DNA from: Streptomyces sp. DSM 15324
Lineage (GTDB): Bacteria > Actinomycetota > Actinomycetes > Streptomycetales > Streptomycetaceae
Assembly (NCBI RefSeq): GCF_001514285.1
Contig: NZ_KQ949033.1
Location: 62,001-126,000 of the forward strand
Reading direction: 5' to 3'
Length of the DNA: 64,000 bases
Under the pieces are notes generated by a model, which was not told where the DNA came from, made no database searches, and saw only the letters and a list, made by a program, of their open reading frames with translations. Both the position numbers and the translations under genes were made by a program. Positions 50,896 to 58,740 of the stretch are shown here, piece by piece (positions within the stretch are counted from its first letter, which is position 1; every line of letters begins with the position of its first letter).

Positions 50896-51579
50896 CAGAC
50901 GCGCTGGCTGTCCCGGTTCGGCGACGCCACCCGGCAGGCCGGGCACTACCGGGTGGGGCGGGTGCTGCTGGCCGGCGACGCGGCCCACATCCACCCGCCG
51001 ACCGGCGGGCAGGGGCTGAATCTGGGCGTCCAGGACGCGTTCGACCTGGGCTGGAAGCCGGCCGCCGAGATCGCCGGCTGGGCCCCGGAAGGGCTGCTGG
51101 ACAGTTACCACACCGAGCGCCATCCGGTGGGCGCCCGCGTGCTGGACAACACCCGGGCGGCGATCACACTCCTGGGGACGGAACCGGGGCCGACCGCGCT
51201 GCGGGAGCTGTTCTCCCGGCTGATGGACATCGAGGAGGTGAACCGGTACGTGACCGGGATGATCACCGCGGTCGAGGTCCGCTACGACGTCGGCGAGGGC
51301 CACGAGCTGCTCGGCCGGCGGCTGCGGGACGTGGCGCTGAAGGAGCGGGGGCGTCTGTACCCGCTGATGCGCGGCGGGCGCGGGCTGCTGCTCGACGGCA
51401 CCGGCCGGCTCTCGGTGGCGGGCTGGGCGGACCGGGTCGACCATGTCGTCGACGTCAGCGAGGAGCTGGACGTGCCCGCGGTGCTGCTGCGGCCGGACGG
51501 CCATGTGGTGTGGGTCGGCGAGGACCAGGGGGATCTGGCCGGGAAGTTGGCCGCTTGGTTCGGCTCCCCGGGCGGATGA
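50896..51579 (+). pseudogene. C-terminal remnant of a FAD-dependent aromatic monooxygenase
   Basis: The frame opens right after a TAG at 50893-50895 and reads the second half of a UbiH/PHBH-type hydroxylase: VGRVLLAGDAAHIHPPTGGQ (the GD motif that contacts FAD ribose), GLNLGVQDAFDLGWK, and a thioredoxin-like C-terminal region ending VGEDQGDLAGKLAAWFG. The N-terminal FAD-binding half with GxGxxG, about 250 residues, is missing; meaB ends only 58 bp upstream. The first GTG (50953) has no ribosome-binding site. The remnant is otherwise open with no internal stop, so the truncation may be recent. Coding potential is preserved but function is unlikely. Confidence 0.8.
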
Positions 51580-51612
51580 GCACTGGACCACCGATCGGGG
51601 CACCGCGCAGAA

Positions 51613-51626
51613 TGTGAGCGCTCCCA
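51613..51626. promoter_or_regulatory. CebR-like LacI-family operator upstream of the kinase gene
   Basis: TGTGAGCGCTCCCA differs by one base from the CebR operator TGGGAGCGCTCCCA that controls cellulose and cello-oligosaccharide genes in Streptomyces, and fits TGNNANCGNTNNCA. It lies 35 bp upstream of the kinase ATG. Confidence 0.6.
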
Positions 51627-51661
51627 GCACGTCGTGCCGACGCCCGGAAGAGAGCCGCTGC

Positions 51662-52714
51662 ATGCAGAGCCTGACCAAACGCCGTCTGTCCGCCGCGGAG
51701 TTGGACGCCCTCATGCGCGAGGCGACGGGGGTCGGGTGCCGGCTGGAGGCGGAGCTGACCGACGGCTGGTTCAACACCGCCTACCGGGTGCGGTTCGACG
51801 ACGGCCGGGCGGCGGTGGTGAAGCTGGCGCCGCCCGTCGGCACACCCGTCCTGCGCTACGAGCGGGGCATCATGGCGACCGAGGCGGCGATGTACCGGCG
51901 GCTCGCGTCCCCGGCCGGTGCCGGGGTGCCCACCCCCGACCTGCTGTACGCGGGCGAGGAGTTCCTCGCGGTGTCCGTGCTGGAGGGGACGCCGTGGGAC
52001 AAGGTGGCCGACCTGCTGCCCTCCGCGGCCCAGAGCGCGCTGCGACGCGAACTCGGCCGGATCACCGCCCGGTTGCACACCCTGGTCGCCGAGGACGGCC
52101 GGTTCGGCTACCCGGCGTCCGAGTCGGGGCTGTCCGCCCCCGACTGGCGGACGGCGTTCACCGCCATGGTGGAGGCGCTGCTGGCGGACGCCGGACTCTG
52201 GCGGGCCGAACTCGGCGCGTCGCACGCGGAGATCAGGTCCCTGGTGGCGGCGGGCGGGGCCGCCCTGGACGAGGTCACCCGGCCGTGTCTGGTCCACTTC
52301 GACCTGTGGCCGGGGAACATCTTCGTCAGCGCCTTGGACGCGGCGGGAGCCGTGGGTCCCAATCCCCGGATCACCGGTCTCATCGACCACGAGCGGGCCT
52401 TCTGGGGCGATCCCGCCGCCGAGCTGGTCTCCCTGGAGCTCGGCGGGGACGTGGGTCCGGACAGCGATCTCGTCGCCGGGTACCGGGAGGCCGGGGGCCG
52501 GCTCGACTTCACCCCCGCCCTCCGGCACCGTCTGGCGCTCTACGGGCTCTATCTGGGGCTGCTGGTGGTGGTGGAGTGCGGCCCGCGCGGCTACGAGGAC
52601 AGCGACCACCTCGCCTGGTGCCGGACCTATCTGGCCGAACGCGTGGCGGCCCTGCGCGCGCTCGGGGCAGGCGAGCGGGCGGCCGGTCAGGCACGGCCTG
52701 GCGAGAAGGCGTAG
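51662..52714 (+). CDS. Aminoglycoside-phosphotransferase-fold small-molecule kinase
   Basis: 350 residues, APH/choline-kinase fold. Lobe 1 has DGWFNTAYRVRF and the ATP Lys in AAVVKLAPP; the catalytic loop is HFDLWPGNIF (H-x-D...N) and the metal motif IDHERAFWGDP. Typical substrates are antibiotics, sugars, choline or homoserine; the similarity in style to fructosamine-kinase-like enzymes and the sugar-responsive operator upstream point to a sugar or sugar derivative (inference). ATG at 51662. It is not an obvious resistance enzyme. Confidence 0.85.
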   Translation: MQSLTKRRLSAAELDALMREATGVGCRLEAELTDGWFNTAYRVRFDDGRAAVVKLAPPVGTPVLRYERGIMATEAAMYRRLASPAGAGVPTPDLLYAGEEFLAVSVLEGTPWDKVADLLPSAAQSALRRELGRITARLHTLVAEDGRFGYPASESGLSAPDWRTAFTAMVEALLADAGLWRAELGASHAEIRSLVAAGGAALDEVTRPCLVHFDLWPGNIFVSALDAAGAVGPNPRITGLIDHERAFWGDPAAELVSLELGGDVGPDSDLVAGYREAGGRLDFTPALRHRLALYGLYLGLLVVVECGPRGYEDSDHLAWCRTYLAERVAALRALGAGERAAGQARPGEKA

Positions 52715-52792
52715 GGAGGGACACCTCCGGGGGGCGTCGCAGGCCTCCTCGGCCGGCGGCTCGAATTCGTCAACCCGCCAGACAAAAACCTG

Positions 52793-52829
52793 TGACAAGC
52801 ATTGACGATTGTCATGGCATTCCTATCAT
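52793..52829 (+). promoter_or_regulatory. Promoter and inverted-repeat operator of the first arabinofuranosidase gene
   Basis: TTGACG at 52802-52807 and TATCAT at 52824-52829 are 16 bp apart. The inverted repeat TGACAA-N10-TTGTCA (52793-52798, 52809-52814) brackets the -35 box, so a bound dimer would block the promoter. Confidence 0.65.
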
Positions 52830-52935
52830 CCAAAGTGTCCGAAACTCCGAGTCGCGTTCGGCATTTCGGACGTGCGTCCCCATGCACCCCGCGCCGACGA
52901 GCGTGACCAGCCGCCGCATCCCCCTGGAGTTCGCC

Positions 52936-54099
52936 ATGCCTCCAGCACTGTCATGCCCATGTCCACCTGACCCGAGTCCGTCCGACCCCAGTCCGTCCGG
53001 CCCCTTTCGCCCCGTGCGCAGGCTCCTCCCCCGGCCCGCCCGCAGGCTCGTCCTCCACGCGGCGACGAGGGCGGCGGCCTGTCTGACGGCGCTGTGCGCC
53101 GCCCTGCTGGCCCTCCTGATCTCACCGGTTCCGGCCTCCGCCGCCGGCTCGGGCCCCTGTGACCTGTACGCCTCGGGCGGCACCGCCTGCATCGCCGCGC
53201 ACAGCACCGTGCGCGCCCTGTACGGCGCGTACAGCGGCCCCCTCTACCAGGTCAGGCGCGCGTCCGACAACGCCACCAGGAACATCGGCGTCACCGTGGC
53301 CGGCGGCCCGGCGGACGCGGCCGCCCAGGACTCCTTCTGCGCGGGCACGACCTGCGTCGTCACCTGGGTCTACGACCAGTCAGGGCACGGCAACCACCTG
53401 GGCTACCAGGGACCGGGCGGGGTCGGCGGCTCCGATACGCCGGCGAAGGCGACGAGCGAGTCGCTCACGGTCGGCGGCAGGAAGGCCTACTCCCTCTACA
53501 TCAACGCCGGGAACAGCTATTGGCGCGACGGCCACTCGACGGGCGTGCCCACCGGCAGCGCTCCCGAGGGGATGTACATGGTCACCAGCGGCACGCACGT
53601 CAACAGCGGCTGCTGCTTCGACTACGGCAACAGCGAGACCACCCGCAGGGCGGACGGCCCCGGCGCGATGGACGCCATCAACTTCAGCAAGTCGTGCTGG
53701 TTCGGCGGCTGTTCCGGAACCGGCCCCTGGGTGCAGGCCGACCTCGAGTGGGGCCTGTACCCCGGCGGCAGCACCTCCTGGAACCCCAACCAGCGCGCCT
53801 ATACGAACAAGTTCGTCACCGCGATGCTCAAGAACAACGGGACCTCCCGGTTCGCGATCAAGGGCGGCGACGCCCAGTCCGGCGGTCTGACCACGCTGTA
53901 CGCGGGTTCACTGCCCGGCGGCTACAGCCCCATGAAGAAACAGGGCGCCATCATCCTCGGCAGCGGCGGCGACTGCTGCAACGGCAACACCAACCTCAGC
54001 ATCGGCACCTTCTACGAGGGCGCCATCACCGCCGGCTACCCCTCCGACGCGACGGACAACGCCGTACAGGCCAACATCACCGCGGCCGGATACCGCTGA
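52936..54099 (+). CDS. Secreted GH54 alpha-L-arabinofuranosidase, paralogue 1
   Basis: 387 residues. A long basic, Pro-rich N-terminal tail precedes the signal core (LTALCAALLALLISPVPASA, about residues 51-70). The mature part is the arabinofuranosidase B catalytic domain: SGPCDLYASGGTAC, GPLYQVRRASDNATR, vicinal Cys pair in GCCFDYGN, nucleophile E271 in QADLEWGLY and acid/base D346 in GSGGDCCNGN. No CBM42 arabinose-binding domain follows, unlike fungal AbfB. It releases arabinose side chains from arabinoxylan or arabinan. ATG at 52936 with GGAG six bases upstream. It starts an arabinofuranosidase-esterase-arabinofuranosidase cluster. Confidence 0.9.
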   Translation: MPPALSCPCPPDPSPSDPSPSGPFRPVRRLLPRPARRLVLHAATRAAACLTALCAALLALLISPVPASAAGSGPCDLYASGGTACIAAHSTVRALYGAYSGPLYQVRRASDNATRNIGVTVAGGPADAAAQDSFCAGTTCVVTWVYDQSGHGNHLGYQGPGGVGGSDTPAKATSESLTVGGRKAYSLYINAGNSYWRDGHSTGVPTGSAPEGMYMVTSGTHVNSGCCFDYGNSETTRRADGPGAMDAINFSKSCWFGGCSGTGPWVQADLEWGLYPGGSTSWNPNQRAYTNKFVTAMLKNNGTSRFAIKGGDAQSGGLTTLYAGSLPGGYSPMKKQGAIILGSGGDCCNGNTNLSIGTFYEGAITAGYPSDATDNAVQANITAAGYR

Positions 54100-54136
54100 G
54101 CCACCGCTGAGCCACCGCTGAGCCACCGCTCAGCCC
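54094..54136. repeat. 11-bp tandem repeat spanning the stop codon of arabinofuranosidase 1
   Basis: CGCTGAGCCAC occurs at 54094, 54105 and 54116, with a partial fourth unit at 54127. The first copy supplies the TGA stop (54097-54099). The last unit's CTCAGC pairs with GCTGAG at 54117-54122, making a small 6-bp hairpin that could act as a weak terminator. Confidence 0.75.
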
Positions 54137-54184
54137 CCACGACTGCCCGCCCTCGCCCCATTGACCGATCGAAGGAGTGTTGTC

Positions 54185-55105
54185 ATGCAGAAAGCCAAGT
54201 TATGGCCCACCGTGATCGCGGCGGTTCTCGCCCTGGTCGCGACCACCGCGGCCGCGGCCCCGGTCACCGGCGGCCGGGGCACCACCCCGGCGGCCGTCGA
54301 CACGGCCGCGGCGACAGCCGGGTGCGGCAGGGCCCCAGGACTGGCCAGTGGCACCTACACCCTGCAAGTCAACGGCAAGAGCCGCAGCTACATCCTGAAG
54401 GTGCCGGACAACTACGACCGCAACCATGCCTACCGGCTGGTCCTGGGCTTCCACTGGCTCGGCGGCACCGCCAACGACGTGGCGACGGGCCGCACCGTGG
54501 AGAACGGCACCTGGGCGTACTACGGGTTGCAGCGGCTGGCGAACAACAGCACCATCTTCGTCGCACCCCAGGGCCTGAACAACGGCTGGGCCAACTCCGG
54601 CGGTGAGGACGTGGCGCTCACCGACGCCGTGCTCAACCAGATCGACAACGCCCTGTGCGTCGACACCACCCGGCGCTTCTCCCTCGGCTTCAGCTACGGC
54701 GCCGCCATGACCTACGCACTGGCCTGTGCCAGGCCCACGGTCTTCCGCGCGGTCGCGGTCCAGTCCGGCGGACTGCTCAGCGGCTGCGCCGGCGGCACCC
54801 AGCCCGTCGCCTACCTCGGCGTGCACGGCATCCGCGACTCGGTCCTCGGTATCTCCGGTGGACGCACCCTGCGTGACAGGTTCGTGCGCAACAACGGCTG
54901 CGCGGCGCAGAACCCGCCCGAACCCGCACAGGGCAGCCGGACGCACCGCGTCACCGCGTACACCGGTTGCTCGGCCGGGCACCCCGTCGTGTGGGCCGCG
55001 TTCGACGAGGGCCACATCGCCGCGCCCCAGGACGGCGCGGGCGGCGACAGCGGCTCGAGGACCTGGGTGCCGGCCGAGGTCTGGAAGTTCTTCACCCAGT
55101 TCTGA
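54185..55105 (+). CDS. Secreted CE1/LpqC-like esterase (feruloyl or acetylxylan esterase)
   Basis: 306 residues. Signal peptide (WPTVIAAVLALVATTAAAAP), then an alpha/beta-hydrolase of the CE1/PHB-depolymerase-like family: SYILKVPDNYDRN, GFHWLGG (oxyanion), nucleophile S170 in GFSYGAAM, D218 in GIRDSVLG and H277 in DEGHIAA. It probably removes feruloyl or acetyl groups from arabinoxylan, complementing the two arabinofuranosidases beside it. AAGGAG lies six bases before the ATG. Codon 6 is TTA (54200-54202), so translation should need the bldA tRNA. Confidence 0.87.
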   Translation: MQKAKLWPTVIAAVLALVATTAAAAPVTGGRGTTPAAVDTAAATAGCGRAPGLASGTYTLQVNGKSRSYILKVPDNYDRNHAYRLVLGFHWLGGTANDVATGRTVENGTWAYYGLQRLANNSTIFVAPQGLNNGWANSGGEDVALTDAVLNQIDNALCVDTTRRFSLGFSYGAAMTYALACARPTVFRAVAVQSGGLLSGCAGGTQPVAYLGVHGIRDSVLGISGGRTLRDRFVRNNGCAAQNPPEPAQGSRTHRVTAYTGCSAGHPVVWAAFDEGHIAAPQDGAGGDSGSRTWVPAEVWKFFTQF

Positions 55106-55160
55106 GGCCCCCCTCCGGCTTCGGCCGGGCGACACCCGCCACCGTCACAGGAGTTCACCC

Positions 55161-56234
55161 ATGTCCACACGACCACGGGCCCGGTCCGTGCGCCACGCGC
55201 TGCTCGCCACGGGCGCGGCCGCCGCGCTGACCACCGGAATCCTCACCGGCACCGCCCCCGCCTCCCACGCCGCCGGATCGCTGCCCTGCGACCTCTACGC
55301 CGCAGGCGGCACCCCCTGCGTGGCCGCCCACAGCACCACCCGCGCCCTGTACTCGTCCTACAACGGCCCGCTGTACCAGGTGCGCCGCGCCTCGGACAAC
55401 GCCACCCGCGACATCGGCGTCCTGAACGCGGGAGGCGTCGCCAACGCGGCCGCCCAGGACTCCTTCTGCGCCAACACCTCCTGCCTCATCACGGTCATCT
55501 ACGACCAGTCGGGGCGGGGCAACCGTCTCACCCAGGCGCCCCCCGGCGGCTTCTCCGGGCCGGCCGCGGGCGGCTACGACAACCTCGCGAGCGCCACCGC
55601 GGCACCGATCACGGTCGCCGGCCACAAGGCCTACGGCGTCTTCGTCGCCCCCGGCACCGGCTACCGCAACAACAGCACCAACGGCGTCGCCAAGGGCGAC
55701 CAGGCGGAGGGCATGTACGCCGTCCTCGACGGCACGCACTACAACGGCGGCTGCTGCTTCGACTACGGCAACGCCGAGACCAACAGCCGGGACAACGGCA
55801 ACGGCACCATGGAGGCCATCTACTTCGGCAACATCAAGGTCTGGGGCTACGGCAGTGGCAACGGTCCCTGGATCATGGCCGACCTGGAGAACGGCCTGTT
55901 CTCCGGCGTCAACCAGCGCTACAACCCGGGCGACCCCTCCATCAGCCACCGCTACCTGACCGCCGTCGTCAAGGGCGGCCCCAACAAGTGGGCCATCCGC
56001 GGCGGCAACGCCCAGAGCGGGTCCCTGTCCACCTTCTACAACGGCGTCCGCCCCAACGTCGCCGGTTACAACCCCATGAGGAAGGAGGGCGCCATCATCC
56101 TCGGCATCGGCGGTGACAACAGCCACGGCGCCGCGGGCACCTTCTACGAAGGCGTCATGACCTCCGGCTACCCCTCCGACGCGACCGAGAACGCCGTACA
56201 GGCCAACATCACCGCGGCCGGCTACGGCAGGTAG
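55161..56234 (+). CDS. Secreted GH54 alpha-L-arabinofuranosidase, paralogue 2
   Basis: 357 residues: Sec signal peptide (ALLATGAAAALTTGILTG) plus catalytic domain. Vicinal Cys C198-C199 in GCCFDYGN, nucleophile E243 in MADLENGLFSG and acid/base D319 in GIGGDNSHG; the 76-residue spacing equals that of E221/D297 in Aspergillus kawachii AbfB, which it resembles more closely than paralogue 1 does. No CBM42. CAGGAG precedes the ATG by seven bases. Follows the esterase gene by 55 bp and is ended by a strong hairpin. Confidence 0.92.
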   Translation: MSTRPRARSVRHALLATGAAAALTTGILTGTAPASHAAGSLPCDLYAAGGTPCVAAHSTTRALYSSYNGPLYQVRRASDNATRDIGVLNAGGVANAAAQDSFCANTSCLITVIYDQSGRGNRLTQAPPGGFSGPAAGGYDNLASATAAPITVAGHKAYGVFVAPGTGYRNNSTNGVAKGDQAEGMYAVLDGTHYNGGCCFDYGNAETNSRDNGNGTMEAIYFGNIKVWGYGSGNGPWIMADLENGLFSGVNQRYNPGDPSISHRYLTAVVKGGPNKWAIRGGNAQSGSLSTFYNGVRPNVAGYNPMRKEGAIILGIGGDNSHGAAGTFYEGVMTSGYPSDATENAVQANITAAGYGR

Positions 56235-56247
56235 CACCCACCCCCGC

Positions 56248-56279
56248 GACCGCGGCCCGCTCGGGAGCGAGCCGCGGTC
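56248..56279. terminator. Stem-loop between convergent genes
   Basis: GACCGCGGC at 56248-56256 pairs with GCCGCGGTC at 56271-56279, and an inner CGCTC/GAGCG pair extends the stem. It sits between the arabinofuranosidase 2 stop and the convergent GntR gene and could serve both. Confidence 0.72.
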
Positions 56280-56309
56280 CCCGTTCGTCGTGGTCCCGGA
56301 CGGCGGCGG

Positions 56310-57071
56310 TCAGCCGAACAGGCGCCGCTGGATCTCCCGCCGGTAGTCCTCCAGCGTCCGGTCGAGGTGTACGGCCGTGGCCTCGGCCGCCTCGTCGGGC
56401 CGGCCGTCACGAATGGCGCGGTAGATCGCCTCGTGCTCCTCGACCGCGGCCGCGGTGCCCTCGTTGAAGGTGTCGTGGATGCCGATCGCGCTGGACCGGC
56501 GCTGCAGCCTGCGGGCGTCACGCACCGCGCTGCCGAGGAACGTGTTGTGCGAGGCCGCGGCCACGGCGGCGTGGAAGTCGTCGTCCGCCCGGTTGAAGAC
56601 GTCGACCTCCGCGTGCGTGTACCCGTACCGGCACTGCTGCATGGCGACCTCGATGGCGCGCAGTTCGGCGGGCGTGGCCCGGGTGGCCGCGAAGCTCGCG
56701 GCGGCCATCTCCTGAACCCTGCGGAACTCGAACAGCATGAGCACGTGGTCGAGGTCCACGGGCCGGAAGAAGCCGCCCCAGCGGCTGGACACCAGCATGC
56801 CGTCGTCGTCCGCGACGAACAGTCCCCGCCCCTTGTGCGCCCGGACCCGGCCGAGCGCCGACAGGATCTTCACGGCTTCCCGGACCACCGCTCGACTGGT
56901 GTCCAACTGCTGGGCCAGGTCGTTCTCCGTGGGCATCCGGTCGCCGGGGACCAGACGGGTCTCGGCGATGAACTCGAGGATCCGCTCCGCCACGACCTCG
57001 TACCCGGGCCGGTAGTCGCGTCGCTCGTCCGCACCGTTCGCCACTGCTGCCACGGCGGGCGTGTCGTTCAT
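56310..57071 (-). CDS. GntR-family regulator, FadR subfamily
   Basis: 253 residues. N-terminal winged helix (YEVVAERILEFIAETRLVPGDRMPTENDLAQQL, SRAVVREAVKILSALG), then an all-helical FCD effector domain (FEFRRVQEMAAASFAA, FHAAVAAASHNTFLG, EHEAIYRAIRDG) with His/Asp residues that usually bind a metal and sugar acid. ATG at 57071 with GGAGG upstream. It is divergent from the sugar ABC operon, its probable target; FCD regulators commonly sense uronates and aldonates such as those formed in deoxyhexose catabolism. Confidence 0.92.
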   Translation of the reverse strand: MNDTPAVAAVANGADERRDYRPGYEVVAERILEFIAETRLVPGDRMPTENDLAQQLDTSRAVVREAVKILSALGRVRAHKGRGLFVADDDGMLVSSRWGGFFRPVDLDHVLMLFEFRRVQEMAAASFAATRATPAELRAIEVAMQQCRYGYTHAEVDVFNRADDDFHAAVAAASHNTFLGSAVRDARRLQRRSSAIGIHDTFNEGTAAAVEEHEAIYRAIRDGRPDEAAEATAVHLDRTLEDYRREIQRRLFG

Positions 57072-57147
57072 AGGTGCTGCCTCCGGATGACTGCGACGAG
57101 GGTGACCGATCGGCCCTGGAGCCGGGCTCATCGTACCCCAGCCCATC

Positions 57148-57164
57148 AATAAGTCGTACTCATT
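57148..57164. promoter_or_regulatory. Candidate operator of the GntR/FadR-type regulator
   Basis: AATAAGT-CGT-ACTCATT: six of seven positions in each arm are complementary, with GT-N3-AC at the centre. It overlaps a TATTGA-like -10 box of the GntR gene on the minus strand, so autoregulation is likely. Confidence 0.6.
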
Positions 57165-57319
57165 TTTGGAGATCGCCGGGAAGAGTGCGCATGAGGATTG
57201 TGAACTTAGCGACTATTTGCCCTATTCCGCGACTTGTGTCGTCACCTGAACAGGCATGCCGCACCCCCGAAAAGCCGTACATACCCCTTGACTCAGCCTT
57301 CGATATGGCGGCTAATTTC

Positions 57320-57332
57320 TACCGCAGCGGTA
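57320..57332. promoter_or_regulatory. Palindrome at the likely transcription start of the sugar operon
   Basis: TACCGCAGCGGTA is a perfect 13-bp inverted repeat, one base after a TAATTT -10-like box and 44 bp before the solute-binding-protein ATG. It does not match the 17-bp site, so a second regulator may bind. Confidence 0.55.
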
Positions 57333-57375
57333 CCGACAGAGCCGTCAGCCTCACGCAAACCCAGTGGAGTCGCAC

Positions 57376-58740
57376 ATGTCCGTCTACAAGCCTTCGGCCG
57401 ACCGGGAGACAGGGACCAGCCGCAGAAGGGCCGCGTTGCTTGCCGGCTGTGCCGCCACCGTGCTGCTCACGGTGACCGCCTGTGCCGGCGGCGCCGCCGC
57501 CGGCAAGACCAACAAGGACGGTTTCGCCCAGGCGCCGCAGAAGGACGGGGCGTTGACCGTCTGGGTGGACGCGACCCGCATGGACGCCGCGAAGCTGTAC
57601 CAGCAGCAGCACCCGGACGTGAAGCTGGACATCGTCAGCTACGACGGTGACGCCAACGGCTCCAACTACCTCCAGACCAAGGTGCAGTTGTTCAACCGCA
57701 CCGGCAAGGGCTGGCCGGACGTCGTCTTCAGCTCCCAGAACAACGAGGCCTCCTGGGCGGTCGACGCGGGCTTCGCGGCGCCGCTGAACAAGGGCCTGAT
57801 CCCCGAGTCGACCCTGGCCGACTTCGCCACCGGCGCCAACGACGTCTGCACCGTGAACGGCACCGTCTACTGCCTGCGCAACGACCTCTCCCAGGCGGTG
57901 CTCTGGTACAACGCGCCGCTGCTGAAGAAGTTCGGCTACACGGTCCCGACGACCTGGGAGGAGTACCAGACGCTCGGCGAGAAGGTCGCCAAGGAGCACC
58001 CCGGCTACCTGGTGGGCGACGCCGGCGACTCCTTCACCCCCGAGATCTACCTGTGGGCGAGCAAGTGCGGCGCCAACCACATCACCGGCCCCAAGGCCGT
58101 GTCGGTGAACACCACCAGCGAGGCCTGCACCAAGATGGCCAAGCTGATGGACACGCTGATCAAGAACAAGTCGATGTCGATCAGCGGGGTCTTCAGCACC
58201 GACTTCGGCAAGAACCAGGCCGACAAGGTCCTGCTCATGCCCGGCCCGGCCTGGTACGGCGGCGCGCTGTTCGAGGGAACCTTCAAGACCCCGGCCCAGC
58301 AGATCGCGGCCGCGCCCATCCCGCAGTGGCAGGGCGACACCGCGCCGTCCACCGGCAACGTCGGCGGCGGCACCTGGCTGCTGTCCCAGCACTCCACCCA
58401 CATCAAGGCCGCCACCGACTTCCTGAAGTGGGTCACCACCGACAACGCCTACCAGGGCGAGAAGGCGCCGGGCTTCCCCGCGTACGCGCCGGCCGCCCAG
58501 ACCTGGCTGACGGGGCAGAACGCCTCCGGCTACTACGCCAGTGACCTCAGCGCCCTCAAGGCAGCCTCCTCCCAGGTCTGGAACGGCTGGGGCTCGGGCC
58601 AGTTCAGCCAGGAGGCCATCTGGGCCGCCACCGTCAAGCCCGGCATGACGCAGGGCAAGACCATCGAGTCGCTGCTGCCCGCCTGGCAGGACTCGATCGT
58701 CAAGTACGCCCAGGCCGACGGATACAAGGTCTCGCAGTGA
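57376..58740 (+). CDS. Sugar ABC transporter solute-binding lipoprotein
   Basis: 454 residues, extracellular solute-binding family 1. Lipoprotein signal with twin basic residues (SRRRAALLAGC) and lipobox VTAC followed by AGG, so the Cys is lipidated. The mature sequence has the MalE-like layout (LTVWVDATRMDAAKLYQQ, VWYNAPLLKKFGYTVPTTWEEYQTL, SQHSTHIKAATDFLKWVT). It captures the sugar for the two permeases encoded next. ATG at 57376 behind GTGGAG. Confidence 0.93.
   Translation: MSVYKPSADRETGTSRRRAALLAGCAATVLLTVTACAGGAAAGKTNKDGFAQAPQKDGALTVWVDATRMDAAKLYQQQHPDVKLDIVSYDGDANGSNYLQTKVQLFNRTGKGWPDVVFSSQNNEASWAVDAGFAAPLNKGLIPESTLADFATGANDVCTVNGTVYCLRNDLSQAVLWYNAPLLKKFGYTVPTTWEEYQTLGEKVAKEHPGYLVGDAGDSFTPEIYLWASKCGANHITGPKAVSVNTTSEACTKMAKLMDTLIKNKSMSISGVFSTDFGKNQADKVLLMPGPAWYGGALFEGTFKTPAQQIAAAPIPQWQGDTAPSTGNVGGGTWLLSQHSTHIKAATDFLKWVTTDNAYQGEKAPGFPAYAPAAQTWLTGQNASGYYASDLSALKAASSQVWNGWGSGQFSQEAIWAATVKPGMTQGKTIESLLPAWQDSIVKYAQADGYKVSQ

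Larger units (their letters stand above)
57072..57375. promoter_or_regulatory. Divergent control region between GntR gene and sugar ABC operon
   Basis: 304 bp without a gene. On the GntR side, AATAAGTCGTACTCATT (57148-57164) is a 17-bp palindrome with one mismatched pair and the GT-N3-AC core of FadR-type operators. On the operon side, TTGACT near 57290 and TAATTT at 57314-57319 look like a weak promoter, directly followed by the perfect palindrome TACCGCAGCGGTA at 57320-57332 where transcription should start. Confidence 0.65.

Noticed and set aside
50953..51579. The monooxygenase remnant as an intact small gene from GTG 50953
   Set aside because: No ribosome-binding site, no N-terminal FAD domain, and the open frame extends upstream to a stop with family-like sequence, showing truncation.
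51662..52714. The APH-fold gene as an aminoglycoside resistance determinant
   Set aside because: The APH fold is shared by many metabolic kinases; context and the CebR-like operator point to sugar metabolism.
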